From Oidiodendron maius Zn (Eukaryota; Ascomycota; Leotiomycetes; Myxotrichaceae): a DNA stretch of 64,000 bases. The notes below the pieces were generated by a model. It was not told the DNA's origin, searched no databases, and saw only the letters and a list, made by a program, of their open reading frames with translations. Numbering within the stretch: the stretch's first letter is position 1; each line of letters starts with the position of its first letter. The stretch covers positions 657,389 through 721,388 of the forward strand of contig KN832889.1 in NCBI GenBank assembly GCA_000827325.1, read 5' to 3'. Below are positions 1-12,506 of the stretch, piece by piece. The position numbers and the translations under genes are program-made.

Positions 1-378
1 CGGCCTTACCACAAACCAAAATCTTACAAGACGCTATCATTGCAGATCTTTTACTTCAAGACATACACGGCTGCACTCAACACCCACTCTCGATGGTTTC
101 CCCGTTGAAAGATTTCCGCCCTGAACTTGAGCAGTGATCTTGTTGAATCAATTTGCATTCTATAGTTTTCGTTCAGTGCCCAGCATCTCAACCTGTTAGA
201 GAGAATCTTATTCAGCACTACTCAACCGTCATTGATATATATTGTCAACAACATCGATATCAGGTCCTTGATACCTAAGCTATCCCAACTCGCTAACTTG
301 CATCAGCTCGCCTTGAAGAGGGCAACTTCCACTAGCACATTGGGAGGAAGAGCGACAAGGATATTGCAAATTTCCACT
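1..378. other. 5' flank of the C2H2 gene
   Basis: No gene of its own is seen here. The frame of the C2H2 gene is open upstream of 379 for about 49 codons but has no ATG, only TTG. This is probably 5' UTR, or an unseen upstream exon could start further left. Confidence 0.4.
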
Positions 379-1695
<1,317 letters not shown>

Positions 1696-2404
1696 TGCTT
1701 GCGTATCGGGAATCCATAACCATCGATTAATATCATAATACTTCATCAATAGGTAACTGCTTTGCTGAACGCATTCTCATGAAAAATACAATAACAACTC
1801 CAACCTGTACGTTAGAAGTCGCGGCTGTTACGGCTCTAACATAGACAGCTGCACGATGTAGGGTCTAAGATTGAGAAAAGATGAGAGACAGCAGACCGGT
1901 CAATGGGCAAATTCATGTTGATACTCACAAGTAGCAATCAATATCAGTCCATTATTGCGGTTGACTGGCCGCCATTGGAACAATGACTGATGCAGACTAA
2001 AGAGCTATGCCTTGCAAGTTGCAGCTCAACTCGATCCCAATTGCTCAACTTTCAAAGTTCTCTAAGGGTAACAAAAGATTCAAAAACATGCCTACTTTTA
2101 GTTCAAAAACTACATATAGCAAAGTGAAGAGATATGGAAGCGATATATTACAGCTCTGTCCCTCTTCACCCGAAATCAAATCCTGTACTGCTTGGCTTGG
2201 TTGAGAATTGTGATTATACGGGCTAAACTACAGCAATCAAATTCGTATATCCGTTTACACGTCTTTGACAAATGCTACTTAGTCACTGACAGCCAATGTC
2301 ACGAGTCGAGTTCCACGGCCTACGATCATGAATTACTCTCACGCGGCCGGGACATAAAATGAAGTAGGCCCGAAGCAACCTCTCTGAAAACTCCAAGATC
2401 GGGG
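1696..2404. other. Intergenic, no gene seen
   Basis: Moderately AT-rich. Only short frames are present and none resembles a known family. It holds the 3' flank of the C2H2 gene. Confidence 0.5.
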
Positions 2405-3345
2405 ATGACGGGAGCTGCCCCCTTTGCGATGTCCTGTCCACATGGTCGCCGGCCCTTCTGGTTCAGTAGAATAGCCCGAACGCGCGGTTTGATAGAGCTG
2501 GCAGGGCCGGCTGCATTCCGGCCCGAATTTCAGGCCCAGAAACTCGCCTGTTCAAACCACAATTGGTCATGTCGATGCGCTGCGGATCGTCCGTGTGGAG
2601 ACGATCTTCAACTAGGCTGTGCAAGCTCAGAGAGTCGCTATTCCTTTGCTGGTGAGCAGCCCATACGGACGCAGCGGAGAAGGCGTCGTCTTGTCAGGGG
2701 CCGGAAGAGTGTCCCTGACAAAATCCGGCTATCCCTGCCCCTATCACGCCTGTCAGACGCATGCTGGACTCAAGGGTCTATTTTGCCCTTATGCGGAGTT
2801 CCTGCAGTACATGCAGAAAGGTGTGCAGGGCTGTGCAAGGGACAGGATGCGGGTCGGATTCCGTCGGCATATTACGAGGCATATCACAGCTCGTGCAGTA
2901 CAGTAGCCTAGGAGATACCGAACGCCAGTAATTGGCTGCTAGGAATTGTGGTGCCTGGAAGATAAGGATCGCCAGCAATTGGCCAGTGGTGGTGACAGCT
3001 AGTGTAGGGAGGCCCCCCATACCCCCAGGCAACCAATGCTCTGCGTCTTTGACAGCGATAATTACTCTCCTCCCACCCAGTCGCAATTATGAAGACTGCC
3101 GTCTTCGCCGCGGCGACGCTGCCTGGCTCCGTGGGCGTACTCATCCACCAGCTGGCCTCGAAGACGGCCCCTCCGTCTGAGCAGCTCGGCAGCGCCGGTG
3201 TCCATGATGTTGACAACCATTTGAAGCAATCCGGTCAGAAGTATATGAGTATCCGACCCGAGAACCAGGCACTGGGGCTGTTCTGGGAGACTTCCGTCCA
3301 CGCAGAACATGGGCGAGAGGCGGTGGCTAAAAGTTTATAGCAGCT
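2405..3345 (+). other. GC-rich, coding-like decayed stretch of unknown origin
   Basis: Base composition jumps to GC-rich here. Several overlapping open frames appear on both strands: 2405-2911, a nested frame ending at 2906, and a short ATG frame at 3089-3340 beginning MKTAVFAAATLPGS. None reads as a known domain and the likely frame changes repeatedly. The stretch ends just before ankyrin repeats in similar GC-rich DNA, so it may be the decayed upstream part of the same ankyrin-type gene. That link is inference only. Confidence 0.3.
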
Positions 3346-3375
3346 GGAGCCGACACCAATACCGGGAATGAAGGC

Positions 3376-3830
3376 TTGGTCAATCCGCCCCAGGCGGCTT
3401 CAATAAAAAGGCAGGAGGCAATTGTTGCATCGCTGCTCGAGAAGGGGGCCGATGTGAATGCCCAGTGTAGCGACGGTGTCACCGCGCTCCAAGCGGCTTC
3501 GGCTGGAGGGCAAGGGACGATTGTTGCGTTGCTGCTTGAGAAAGGGGCTGATGTGAATGCTCAGGGCGCAGTCTATGGCTCCGCACTCGGGGCAGCTTCG
3601 TCTAGAGGGCACGGGGCAATCGTTGCGTTGCTGCTCGAGAAGGGGCCGATGCGAATGCCCAGGGCGGACTCTATGGCTCTGCGCTCCAAGTGGCTTCGGC
3701 TGGAGAGCACGAGGCGATCGTTGCATTGCTGCTCGAGAAAGGCGCGGTTGTGAATGCTGTCAGGGATCTGGAGGATGAACCGGGTGAACCGTGCCCATCT
3801 CATGAAGGGTATGAAAATCCTGATATATAA
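3376..3830 (+). pseudogene. Ankyrin-repeat protein, C-terminal relic
   Basis: About four tandem 33-residue ankyrin units are visible, with the repeated core IVALLLEKGADVNAQ and an ALQAAS.GG. helix pair. The frame is open at its 5' end without an ATG. In the third unit, near 3645-3655, one G is missing relative to the neighbouring units, so the frame shifts. The fourth unit and the tail (..VVNAV, then ..GYENPDI) continue in the next frame to a TAA at 3828-3830. The repeats match the C-terminal sensor arrays of fungal NLR-like (NACHT/ankyrin) and other ankyrin proteins, but no nucleotide-binding domain is present. The locus is therefore a truncated, frameshifted host gene fragment. Confidence 0.75.
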
Positions 3831-4470
3831 ATCGGCTCGAGTCGGAGGTTTCTGTACGAACCAGTTCCGGACTTACAATCAATGACTACTTATAGAAGGG
3901 GAGGAGATAGAGGGATAGTAGATAGGAGAAAGAGGAGAAGACAAAGATGATGATGATAATGTTGATACTACTGAGAATAATATAGCAATAACCGAATCAC
4001 GAAGCCTATTATATATGTTGAATTACATTGCAGTAAAGGACATAAATAGATCAACATCATGATAGCTGCGACGCTAATGGACCCATAGAGGCTTATCAAG
4101 TCTCAAGTGATATAGAGGATGTCACCCTTTAGGAGTATGTACTGACCTTTAAGCTGTTAAAACTGCATATTGGGAGCTGCTATCCACTAGGATAGTAGCT
4201 CGTTGTCTATAGACTATGACTTGGAAGGTCGCGGCTATAGCGCATCAACAAACTTGGGTTTCATATCTGTGTCGCCATGATAAATGCACCCTTCGTGCTT
4301 CAAGATTGTAATTGTCTCTTGGCAGGCTCGGTTTTGATATAGCAGCGCCGTTCACGTTAATAGTCCCTAGCTGATGCATTTAGCCCCTGCTACTAGATAC
4401 TCAATAAATTATTATCTTTATAATATCTTGTGCAGAGGTCAGGTTAATACGCAGGTTATAAACGGATATT
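3831..4470. other. AT-rich, RIP-like intergenic DNA
   Basis: Composition changes abruptly from the GC-rich ankyrin relic to TA-rich DNA with very few CpG. No reading frame is supported. This is typical of repeat-induced point mutation in ascomycetes. Confidence 0.5.
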
Positions 4471-5135
4471 AAGGTGAAACTCAGAGTTATATTGACTATG
4501 GAGTGATGCAGAGACAACTAATTAAGCACAGCTATACTGGAGTAAAAGCCCCTTTATATAGACCTATTCGGCCTCTTATTGACTTACATGAATCCTCTGA
4601 ATTCTGGATCCTAAAGGATATCCTAGATCCTAAGGGATGTGTAATGCGTGCTTGAGGCCGTGATCAATATTATATATATAATGCTTCTCTACTACTCTAC
4701 TACTCTAAACTTAAAATAAATATCAGAATTAAACTTAATACCTATAATTACTCTGTAAGGAGCTAGTAAAGACTATATATAGGCATATAGTAACAGATAG
4801 TAGATATATTAGTCTTAAGTAAAGCTAGCATTACTTACTTATAGGATAGAGCTAATACTTTTAAGCTCTTTAGCTATAGGCTAGTAAACTACTAGTAAGT
4901 AATAAAAGTAGTAAAGGTAATCTGTTGACTAGGACCTAGGGCTTCAGGCACATTTACACATACTATACATCTGCCTACTAGGCTGCCTACCGGTGCCTAT
5001 AAGGTGACCAGGTGGGAGCCTATTTGGTGACTCAATTGAGTGTATAGTGTTGAGCATAAAAAGCTCTAGTTCTCCTAAATCTCTTCTTACTTTAGTTGTC
5101 TCTGCATCACTTAATATAACACTGAGTTTCACCTT
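4471..5135. repeat. 665-bp AT-rich element with about 80-bp imperfect inverted ends
   Basis: The left arm begins aaggtgaaactcag at 4471 and runs through gtgatgcagagacaact. The reverse complement of 5056-5135 gives the same start, ttatatt, gtgatgcagagacaacta, and then a weaker match through the TAAG.A.AG and GGAG motifs. The inside is TA-rich and has no credible gene. Two readings fit: a non-autonomous inverted-repeat element (MITE-like), or two diverged copies of one repeat in opposite orientation. Target duplications are unclear. Confidence 0.5.
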
Positions 5136-5180
5136 GATTCCTGACTACGACCTGTGCACCTATATTGCCTCAGTTCAAGA

Positions 5181-6503
5181 TAATCTAATAAAGGTCGATC
5201 AGCTACTACACCCCGGGAGGCCGTGAGAGGCTCCCGCTATGTTGTTTTCATGGTAGCTATGGCCACACAGATCCTTAATGCCTTGTTTGATGACATGGCG
5301 GGGGCGATTCTGGAACTACCACGCAATGCTACTGTTGTTTTGTGTTCGACGGGCTCGCCAGATCATGTCCCTCATATTCGGAAGCTGCTGGATGAGACGT
5401 ACCATAGGACGGATGTTAATTTGGTGGATGCGCCAGTGTCCGGGGGTGTTGTTCGTGCTGCTGAGGGGACTCTCACGATCCTGGCATCAGGACCGCCAGC
5501 CTCTCTGGTAGCTGCGAAGCCCGTGTTAGATGCGATGGCGGGCCAGAACTTGTATATATTACAAGGGGGTTTAGGGGCTGGCACAAAAGCCAAGATGGTT
5601 CATCAGGTACTAGCGGGAATTCATATTGCCATGGCCTCGGAGGCCATGGGCTTTGCAGCTGCGTTGGGATTAAATACCAGGCAATCGTTTGAATATCTGA
5701 AGAACTCTGAAGCAAGCAGTTGAATGTTTGATCATCGGGTTCCACACATGCTAGATCATGATCACACTATCTTTTCTGCGCTGAATATTATAGTTAAGGA
5801 TATTGTGAGTCTGTTTCAGGTGAATCATAATTCCCACGCTGATATCTACATAGGGTATTGTAACTGCTGGAGGTCGAGCCGAGAAGTTTCCCCTATTCAT
5901 GACATCGTCCACAGAACGGGTCATGGCTACGGGAGTGAGCGCAGATAATGGTCTAGAAAATGACTCGAATCTCATAAAAGTTTATCTCCCTAAAATCCCC
6001 GACCTCGTCTTTACGCAGGGTTCTGCTTTACCGACGAGTACAGACGATCTTAAAATAAAGCTTGTGACTCAGGCCATGGCAGGTCTTCACCTCGCCGCTG
6101 CCGCAGAAGCCATGTCTCTGGGAGTGAAGGTTGGCTTGGATACAGAGCAACTGTACGAGATTATATCCTCGGCAGCTGGGACCAGTTGGATTTTTCTGGA
6201 CCGTGTACCACAGATTTTAAGTGGCAAATGGGAGTCGAAGAAAGCAGTTGAGGAAGTTGCAACGGAATTGGTACGCCATTCATTTTATAGTAGATTGAGC
6301 AACTGAATCGAGTTACGCTGGTCTTGACATAGACGGAGTCTATCGAGGAAGCGAACCGGATGAAATACCCCTTGCACCTTGCGGGGACGGCTCTCCAGCT
6401 ATTTCAATTGGCGGTGTTGCGAGGGTACGGCAAGCAGGCAGATGTCGCTATTTCGCGGATATGGGACGGTGTTGATGGGTCATTGTTCCCATGCTCAAGC
6501 TGA
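5181..6503 (+). pseudogene. Beta-hydroxyacid (HIBADH/6PGDH-like) dehydrogenase, 5'-truncated with a nonsense codon
   Basis: The frame is readable from about 5184 (GRSATTPREAV.., the end of the NAD domain). It continues through the family signatures LCSTGSPDHV, DAPVSGGVVRAAEGTLTI and GLGAGTKAKMVHQVLAGIH, where the Lys of the K..NQ-type motif is visible. Introns 5805-5853 and 6271-6332 restore the frame, and the stop is at 6501-6503. Two C-terminal NAD_binding_11-type helical domains lie in tandem (about 5590-5860 and 6060-6490), as in a fungal subgroup of these NAD(P)-dependent oxidoreductases. The N-terminal GxGxxG strand is missing: the sequence turns AT-rich about 45 bp after the inverted-repeat element ending at 5135. 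A TGA at 5721-5723 stands where the family has Trp (ASS-W-MFDHRVP). No start codon is present, so I call it a recently dead host gene. Confidence 0.8.
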
Positions 6504-7253
6504 TTTTGGCTGTAGAGTGTATCACCAACCTGTGGAGAGTAGATACAGCTAGGAAATATGAGGACGACTATAATAGAGCTGCAATAAACTCTCTACTCTC
6601 ATCAAGATCATACTTATATGGGCTGCTTCCGCGTAGGTACGAAATAGAGTCACATTATTCTAGTTATCATAACAGCCACAACTACATACTATCTTACACG
6701 TACGACCCTGGTAAACTATAGCGATAGAAGCCTAGAGCATATATTATTCTGAGGCGAAGGATGCCGCTACTTTTGATTCTTTGACCTAAGTCTTTAACTG
6801 GGCTATAGCTGGAATAGTAGCCGTGCGCTGCGTATCTATGGCCTTCTGATTTAATAAATCTTGAGCTTCTTTGAGTATTTAGAGACTCTCCAAGCCATAC
6901 ACGCTTTTTTTGGGCCCTTCAGCGCTTATTTAACGCGTCATTAGCCTTGCTTACAAAAGGAGATCTTTGCACGTAACAGGACTAGTTGGTGCATCATAGC
7001 CTTTGCACCTTTTGCAAATTGTCAACTGATGATAGTATTGATGTCGGGGAGCTATTTTAGTAGCTAGAAATGCGAGTCTTAATGAGTTCTAAAAGGAAGG
7101 TATGAATGATATATTGGCTGATTGTTTAACTCCCATAAATTCGCGTACTCTGGTTTATCTGTTCACCACAATATCTACATGACCTTCCGATTAAGCCCGC
7201 TTTGCGTATTTCAGGAGGCTCTCGCGGCATTTTGCCCACCATCTCCAAGGACT
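6504..7253. other. Intergenic between convergent genes
   Basis: TA-rich with no supported gene. It separates the dehydrogenase relic (plus) from the hydrolase (minus). Confidence 0.5.
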
Positions 7254-7961
7254 TTAAAAGCCATTGGCCGCATCAAGAATGACTTGAGCCACCTTGTCTG
7301 CCTGGCTGATCAAGCCAGCATGGCTAGCGCCCTCCAGCACTGTAGTCTTGGCCTTCATGCGTTTCGCAAACCAGGATTCCAACGGGGGTGGGATCATCTG
7401 ATCGTCGCTGGCAATGATGTAATGAATATTCTCGATCTGCTTCCACGCAGGCGGTCCAGAAGGATAGGTGAAACGAGCGCCATCGAGAGGTCCTTGGGTA
7501 GCAGCCAAGACTCGAGCGTCACAACGCTCGACATCAGGGGCAAAATATTTGAGATAGTCGGGTTGCGAGAGAAGGAGGCGGCCATCAGGTCCAGTAGGGA
7601 TAAAGGCTTGATTCGACGGAAGCTTAGTGTAGTTCTGCTCGAGGGAAGTCACTGTCTCGCCCTCGTCAGGGGCGAACCCCATAACGTAAACTAGTGCCTT
7701 GACATTTGGGACGTCGGTAACAGCATTCGTAATAACGAAACCGCCAAAGGAATGGCCGGCCACAACAATGGGCACGTCGCTCTCGGCGTTAAGTGCCGCT
7801 AGCTGGCCTTTTACCACAGCGACATCATTCGGAATACTAGTAAGTGGCTGCTGGACTGCTGTGACGTTGTGCCCAGCAGCCTGAAGGGTTGGAATGACCT
7901 TAGACCACGAGGAGCCGTCGGCAAGGGCACCGTGGACGAGAAGAATGCGGGCTGGAAGCAT
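7254..7961 (-). CDS. Alpha/beta hydrolase (EstC-like, AB_hydrolase_6)
   Basis: Single exon, 235 aa, ATG at 7961. The fold markers are in order: N-terminal strand ILLVHGA with the oxyanion-hole HG (residues 10-11), nucleophile elbow GHSFGG with Ser71, an acid in the SDDQMIPP loop (Asp186 or Asp187), and catalytic His214 in GASHAG. The length fits small soluble esterase-type hydrolases (230-260 aa). No signal peptide is seen, so it is probably cytosolic. The substrate cannot be read from sequence; relatives act on esters or lactones. It is convergent with the dead dehydrogenase upstream. Its own 5' side faces a long, gene-poor stretch. Confidence 0.9.
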   Translation of the reverse strand: MLPARILLVHGALADGSSWSKVIPTLQAAGHNVTAVQQPLTSIPNDVAVVKGQLAALNAESDVPIVVAGHSFGGFVITNAVTDVPNVKALVYVMGFAPDEGETVTSLEQNYTKLPSNQAFIPTGPDGRLLLSQPDYLKYFAPDVERCDARVLAATQGPLDGARFTYPSGPPAWKQIENIHYIIASDDQMIPPPLESWFAKRMKAKTTVLEGASHAGLISQADKVAQVILDAANGF

Positions 7962-10900
7962 GATGAATCTCTAAGTATGAAGGAAAAGTATGAAGGACAG
8001 GAAAGATACTCCGAAATATATTTTTGCGGATTTCATTGTCTTTAAGTAATTGGGCTGCAATATAATGTGATGGCTAGAATGTTTAATTGTGCACCTATTT
8101 CTAATCACCTCGCATCAGATACCATGGTACATCCTGGGACAAGTCAAAGAGAGTGTTGGCGCTGGTCAAGGGTTTCGGTTAGTGACCATGCTCTCAAACC
8201 TTCGATTTCATGGTTTACCGTTGTAAAAGTTGGCCCGTGCATTTTTGGTCAGAAGCCCTTATGTAATATACCGCTTTTGGAAATTAATGCGGCTGAGGCT
8301 GAGTCAGGGGATCAGTGCTCTTGCTCTTGCAACACTCGAATTTACAGACCGTGCTTCAAGTCAACAAAACAGGTAAAGCGTAGATAAATCACATAACAAT
8401 TGTATCCTATCTACATACAGGACCAATCTTTAATTCAATTTAATATTGCTCTGTAGAGGGATACGTGGCTACTAAAACTCGGGTGTTGCAAGAGCACTGA
8501 CCACCCTATGGTGGATATATAGCGCCGCAACAAGTTTTTGGACACTAGCAAGCATAAAATCGCCTTTTTAAAAATCAGCTTTCTGTAGTACAAAATAGCC
8601 TATTTTTTAATTAATCACGAAAAGAAAGGGCGGCGTTACGTAAACTAATGTGTATACGCTAGCTCTATAAAGTATCCAACGTTTTGCCATTACTGGATGT
8701 GGCAAAGGTGGAGGTCTCCACGTTTTAGAGTTAATATTTATTTTCCTATCGTACAAATCTCCAAAACGGTATGATTACCCAAGACTTCTAACTACTAGCT
8801 ATCCGGGATATCTTTTCTGACTTGCTTTATGGAGGTACAACCCTATATATATGGGTTGTAGGTAAAATATTTAAATATAATGAACAAAAATCGCCCCTTC
8901 TTTTGCTTCATTCACCATTTATTCCATTCGTCTCGCTCTTCCTCTTCTCCATTCCTCTCCTCAGCCATGGTTACCCCAACCCGCGCCACCGTTTCGAGTA
9001 CAGTCGTTTGCAGAACTGGCTTCCCACTCTGCCGATCATTTTAATTTTATTTGTTACCAGGGTTCTCAATATCACTAACGGGATATAGTTAATGGTAGTA
9101 ATTATGTCATGTAAGCACCGACTAGGATGCATCTTATCGCCTGGTAGAGAACGAAAAAGGTGGAAGGTTAGGTTTGAGAGAATTCATATGTTATCCAATT
9201 CCATCTCCGACTCTAGATATTTAGGTGCTGGGACGGACAGGGTATGAGGGTCCCTAACCATTGGTCTCTCGTCTAATTTTTAGATTACAGCTCTCCACCA
9301 TGACATTCGCAAAGCTAGCCTGTGGAGGTTAGCATCAGAAATCTAGCTCTTAACCGTTGAAATCCCGGCGGGAGATCCTTCTAGAGGTGATTCCAAAGCT
9401 GGCCATTAACGGTTAAAACCTGGCTGGAATCTGTCCAGAGGCGATTCCAAATCTTAATTGGTTGGTTATGGAAGGGTGAATGGTCTAAAGCGCAACAAAT
9501 TACTTGCGCCGTTATTGGTTTAGTATACTATCAGGCAGCAATTTTCTCAGCAGGCGCTCTGAAATGCAGAAATTGTCGCACTTGAGAACTTGATTTTCTT
9601 AGGCTATGTCAGCACGTTCCCACGTTGCTCGTGCTTGCGGGCAAGGGCCAGGCTTTGTCAGTCTTGGAGATTTTCCCATGCCCATAGTTTGTCGGGAACT
9701 ATCTATGGTAGGTCGCTCAAGGAGTCACCGTACTATCCCCAATTCCACGGGCCCTCGATGCCTGGCACGCCATTTCCTTGTGCTCTCGGCTCCAGAGTTG
9801 GATTCATCGAGGAGATTTGGTTGGAGAGGGGTGATTGGTATGCTCAGAATATTTAGCACGAGATCTCAGTCTCCTCTACTTATGTGCGTCCAGGAGTATA
9901 ACGAATTCTGCTAAGTCTTCACCTCCAGGGGATAGTAATGCTAACAACACTTGCCAAGGGAAAGAGGGATATTCACCTTGTTGGCGTGGACCTGCTAGTT
10001 AGAGATGTTGATTGAGCCCCTGACACTGCACCAAACAGGGCTGGGTAGAAGAGATTGGTATCCTTCATTGTTCCTGGGAAATTCTACAATATGACTTTTA
10101 TTGACATGTCCTTCGTTTGCTTACTTGCTACTCGATTCCAAATCTCATGATTCTGAGATTAGACGAGTTCTACACTTCTACCAAACTTCTTAGCGCAGGA
10201 ATCTAGTTTGGAAGGGGAATATATTGCTGCCAGCTCTGCCGGGAGAACAAGGGCAAGTGGACCCCGACTTCAACCAAAGTTGACAACTAATATCCCTCAC
10301 AACTGCTGGGGACTAGCCAAACGTTCCCGTGTACCAATGATGAGTCGCCTAGTAGAGCTCTAATGAAGTGAATGAACATAAGCTCTGAGGCTTTCACTAT
10401 AGACTGGTGGAGATGCACACAAATTTATAGCAAATAGCCTCTGTTAAATTACCCACGTGGCCCACAAAGCTTATTGCTTTATTCACGTCGTTGATAGCCT
10501 CCATAGCGTGCCGTCCTCATTCGCCTGACATTTGTCTTAGCGCTTACCCTCGTAGGGATCGACAAAGTTTCAGTCATCTAAGGTTATGTATATACGCACC
10601 CTCTCTCACTTTATTCTCCATCTCAGGGCCCCTGTTGGGATTGGCCAAAGGCCCCAACTCCAATATTACCACCTGTCGACAATGATCGTCGGTCGTTTAT
10701 TCGATATGCTGTGATGTATGTGAGTAGAAGATCATCAGAGTGGTATTTCGCCATACTATCTCTCGTAGGCAGGTACGATTAATGGCGTCCTCCTGTGAGA
10801 TTTAGTTGTCTCGGAAGTGATATAGCTCGTCCCGAACAATCCCATTATAAGCTATTACCTCTCTCATACTATCATCCAAAGGGAGATTAGTTAAATCGCC

Positions 10901-11303
10901 AGCGCTTTGCGACAAGAAAACTGTCCAACACCCTCCCATCCAAATTATACTGGCATTCAAACGGCCACTACAAGGCATCGCAAAAAAGGGGGGTTTTACG
11001 TCACAAATCAATATTTCGTCTTAATCCTCATCCAATGTGATAGCTGGGCATACCGACGCGCCGGGCGATAGCCAACTCTATCTTCGCACAGAAAATATTA
11101 CTGGGAGCGTGGTTAACGGCATATCAAGCCAATATACAGCCGACTCGCCTCTCGATTCAAACGTTAGATCTTATAAGCCCCATAATTAACAACGTCGAAT
11201 CATTAATGACTTGTGACAGGGCTATAGGAATATTCATGGAGAGCGCACAGAGAGGTATATACAGCATTCATATCCCGTACAAGACTCAGTATCAGCCGCA
11301 GCA
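7962..11303. other. 3.3-kb gene-poor region
   Basis: No gene could be supported on either strand. It holds a degenerate 50-bp direct repeat (9342-9449), a possible Tc1-type short element at about 8520-8695 with weakly matching ends, and a very weak Copia-like trace at about 10190-10330. Frames at 8822, 9590, 9606 and 10491 are short and lack family resemblance. Confidence 0.45.
9342..9449. repeat. Degenerate direct repeat, 2 x about 50 bp
   Basis: The units at about 9342-9394 and 9400-9449 share the pattern taac.gtt.aaa.cc.ggc.gga, then .c.agaggcgattccaa. Identity is roughly 70 percent by eye. No function is apparent. Confidence 0.5.
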
Positions 11304-11788
11304 ATGGGGTCGATACCAGTTGACTTCGAGATAGAGGGTCTCCATGAAACACAGAGTGGCAAAAGGAAAACTGACGGGAGAGATAATGTCACCTCATCGC
11401 ATGTACTATCGGTATGTAATGGATGTCGATCATCTAGCGAAGATAGCTGATGATCACCCAGCGACGACGTGCTCAGAATCGGGTGTCTCAGAGAGCCTTC
11501 CGCAGCAGGAAGCAGAAGCGCATGAAAGAGATGGAGGAGGAATTAACAACTCTTCAAGAACGGCACAATGAACTGGCAAAGTCGTATGAAGCGCTGCAGA
11601 TGGAGTATTCATTGATGAAACAGCAGCTTGGGGAGCTTCAAAACAACTATGAGTACATGTCTGCCGCCTCGAGAATCTACCTTCCGGATATAGAGTGGAA
11701 TGCCCTGCGAGCCACCCCTTCTGATATGTTAAATGATAGTTCAGCTTATGAGGAGATAGCACAAGGATCAAACCGGCGTGAGTATTGA
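11304..11788 (+). CDS. bZIP transcription factor, short AP-1-like type
   Basis: Two exons, 11304-11411 and 11447-11788, 149 aa. Exon 2 carries the basic region ITQRRRAQNRVSQRAFRSR (with the N..xxQRxFR core of fungal AP-1-like bZIPs). A leucine-zipper coiled coil follows, with heptads through MEEELTTLQERHNELAKS. After it come about 50 residues without a recognised domain. The intron implied by the frame is only 35 nt (gtatgt..gatag), which is very short for a fungus. Phase is kept and the upstream ATG exon is in frame, but a start at the internal ATG 11450 cannot be excluded. It is a nuclear regulator; related short bZIPs act in stress and secondary-metabolism control. It converges on the Zn2Cys6 gene. 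Confidence 0.75.
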
Positions 11789-12506
11789 ACGGGCGTTGGG
11801 TTGTGATTTGTATGTATGGGCCTGAAAAGGAACTAGTGCAGATAACTGTTTTGATCCTGTACCTACAATTTAGGAAGTGGTACTATTCTTTGACAATGGT
11901 TTATTACCTATCTCAACTGTAACTACTAGTGAATATAATGCCATGGAACAGTATTTCAAATAAGACACTAGTATCTTAATCTATAATATAAAAGATCTTT
12001 TACTTTAATAAATTACTTCAAATAAGAACTGGATATAAAGCATTGAATATCTTTAGAGAGGAGGTTATAGGTATATAGGTTATAGTTAAGAATTAAAGTA
12101 ATAGGGGTGGTGTATTTGTAATGCGGGTTTTTAGTGTTGTTGCCTTGTTACCTATGATGCCAGTTTAAGCGTACCTATTAATTCCCTCACTACTTGATAT
12201 GGGAGCCCAGCCAAATTTATACCTAACAGGTCCATACATCTCATCATGCAGTAATATGACCTATAAAAACTCTTCAAAATCAATACGAAACTTCTTTCAA
12301 AGTGCTGGTACTTCGCATCTTACTTCCGATGATGCTGCAGCAAGCCTCGTCTCTGGTACCTCAATGTGGAGCTCATCCAATACCCTCCTCGGGTTTAGAG
12401 CAGGTTCGACGCAAATGTTCATCGGGGCTCTCGGCGACGTGGCCATGGCATCCGATGAATATGATAGTACAACCCCTCGCGACCCAATTCAATGAGCGGA
12501 TTAAAT
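11789..12506. other. Spacer between convergent regulator genes
   Basis: The left half is TA-rich. A 98-codon ATG frame lies at 12199-12495 (plus) with coding-like composition but no recognisable family. It lies just beyond the stop of the Zn2Cys6 gene and may only be 3' UTR. Confidence 0.4.

Noticed and set aside
7122-7694. 190-codon plus-strand frame
   Set aside because: It is the antisense shadow of the alpha/beta hydrolase and has no family resemblance.
8520-8700. Possible Tc1-type short element with ends like gcaacaagtttttggac and its diverged inverse
   Set aside because: The ends match only loosely over about 20 bp and no clear TA duplication could be placed.
10190-10330. Possible Copia-like RNase H trace
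   Set aside because: Only a short stretch has the expected flavour and nothing around it supports an element; too weak to list as a feature.
12199-12495. 98-codon ATG frame as a small gene
   Set aside because: No recognisable features; it directly abuts the end of the Zn2Cys6 gene and is more simply its 3' UTR region.
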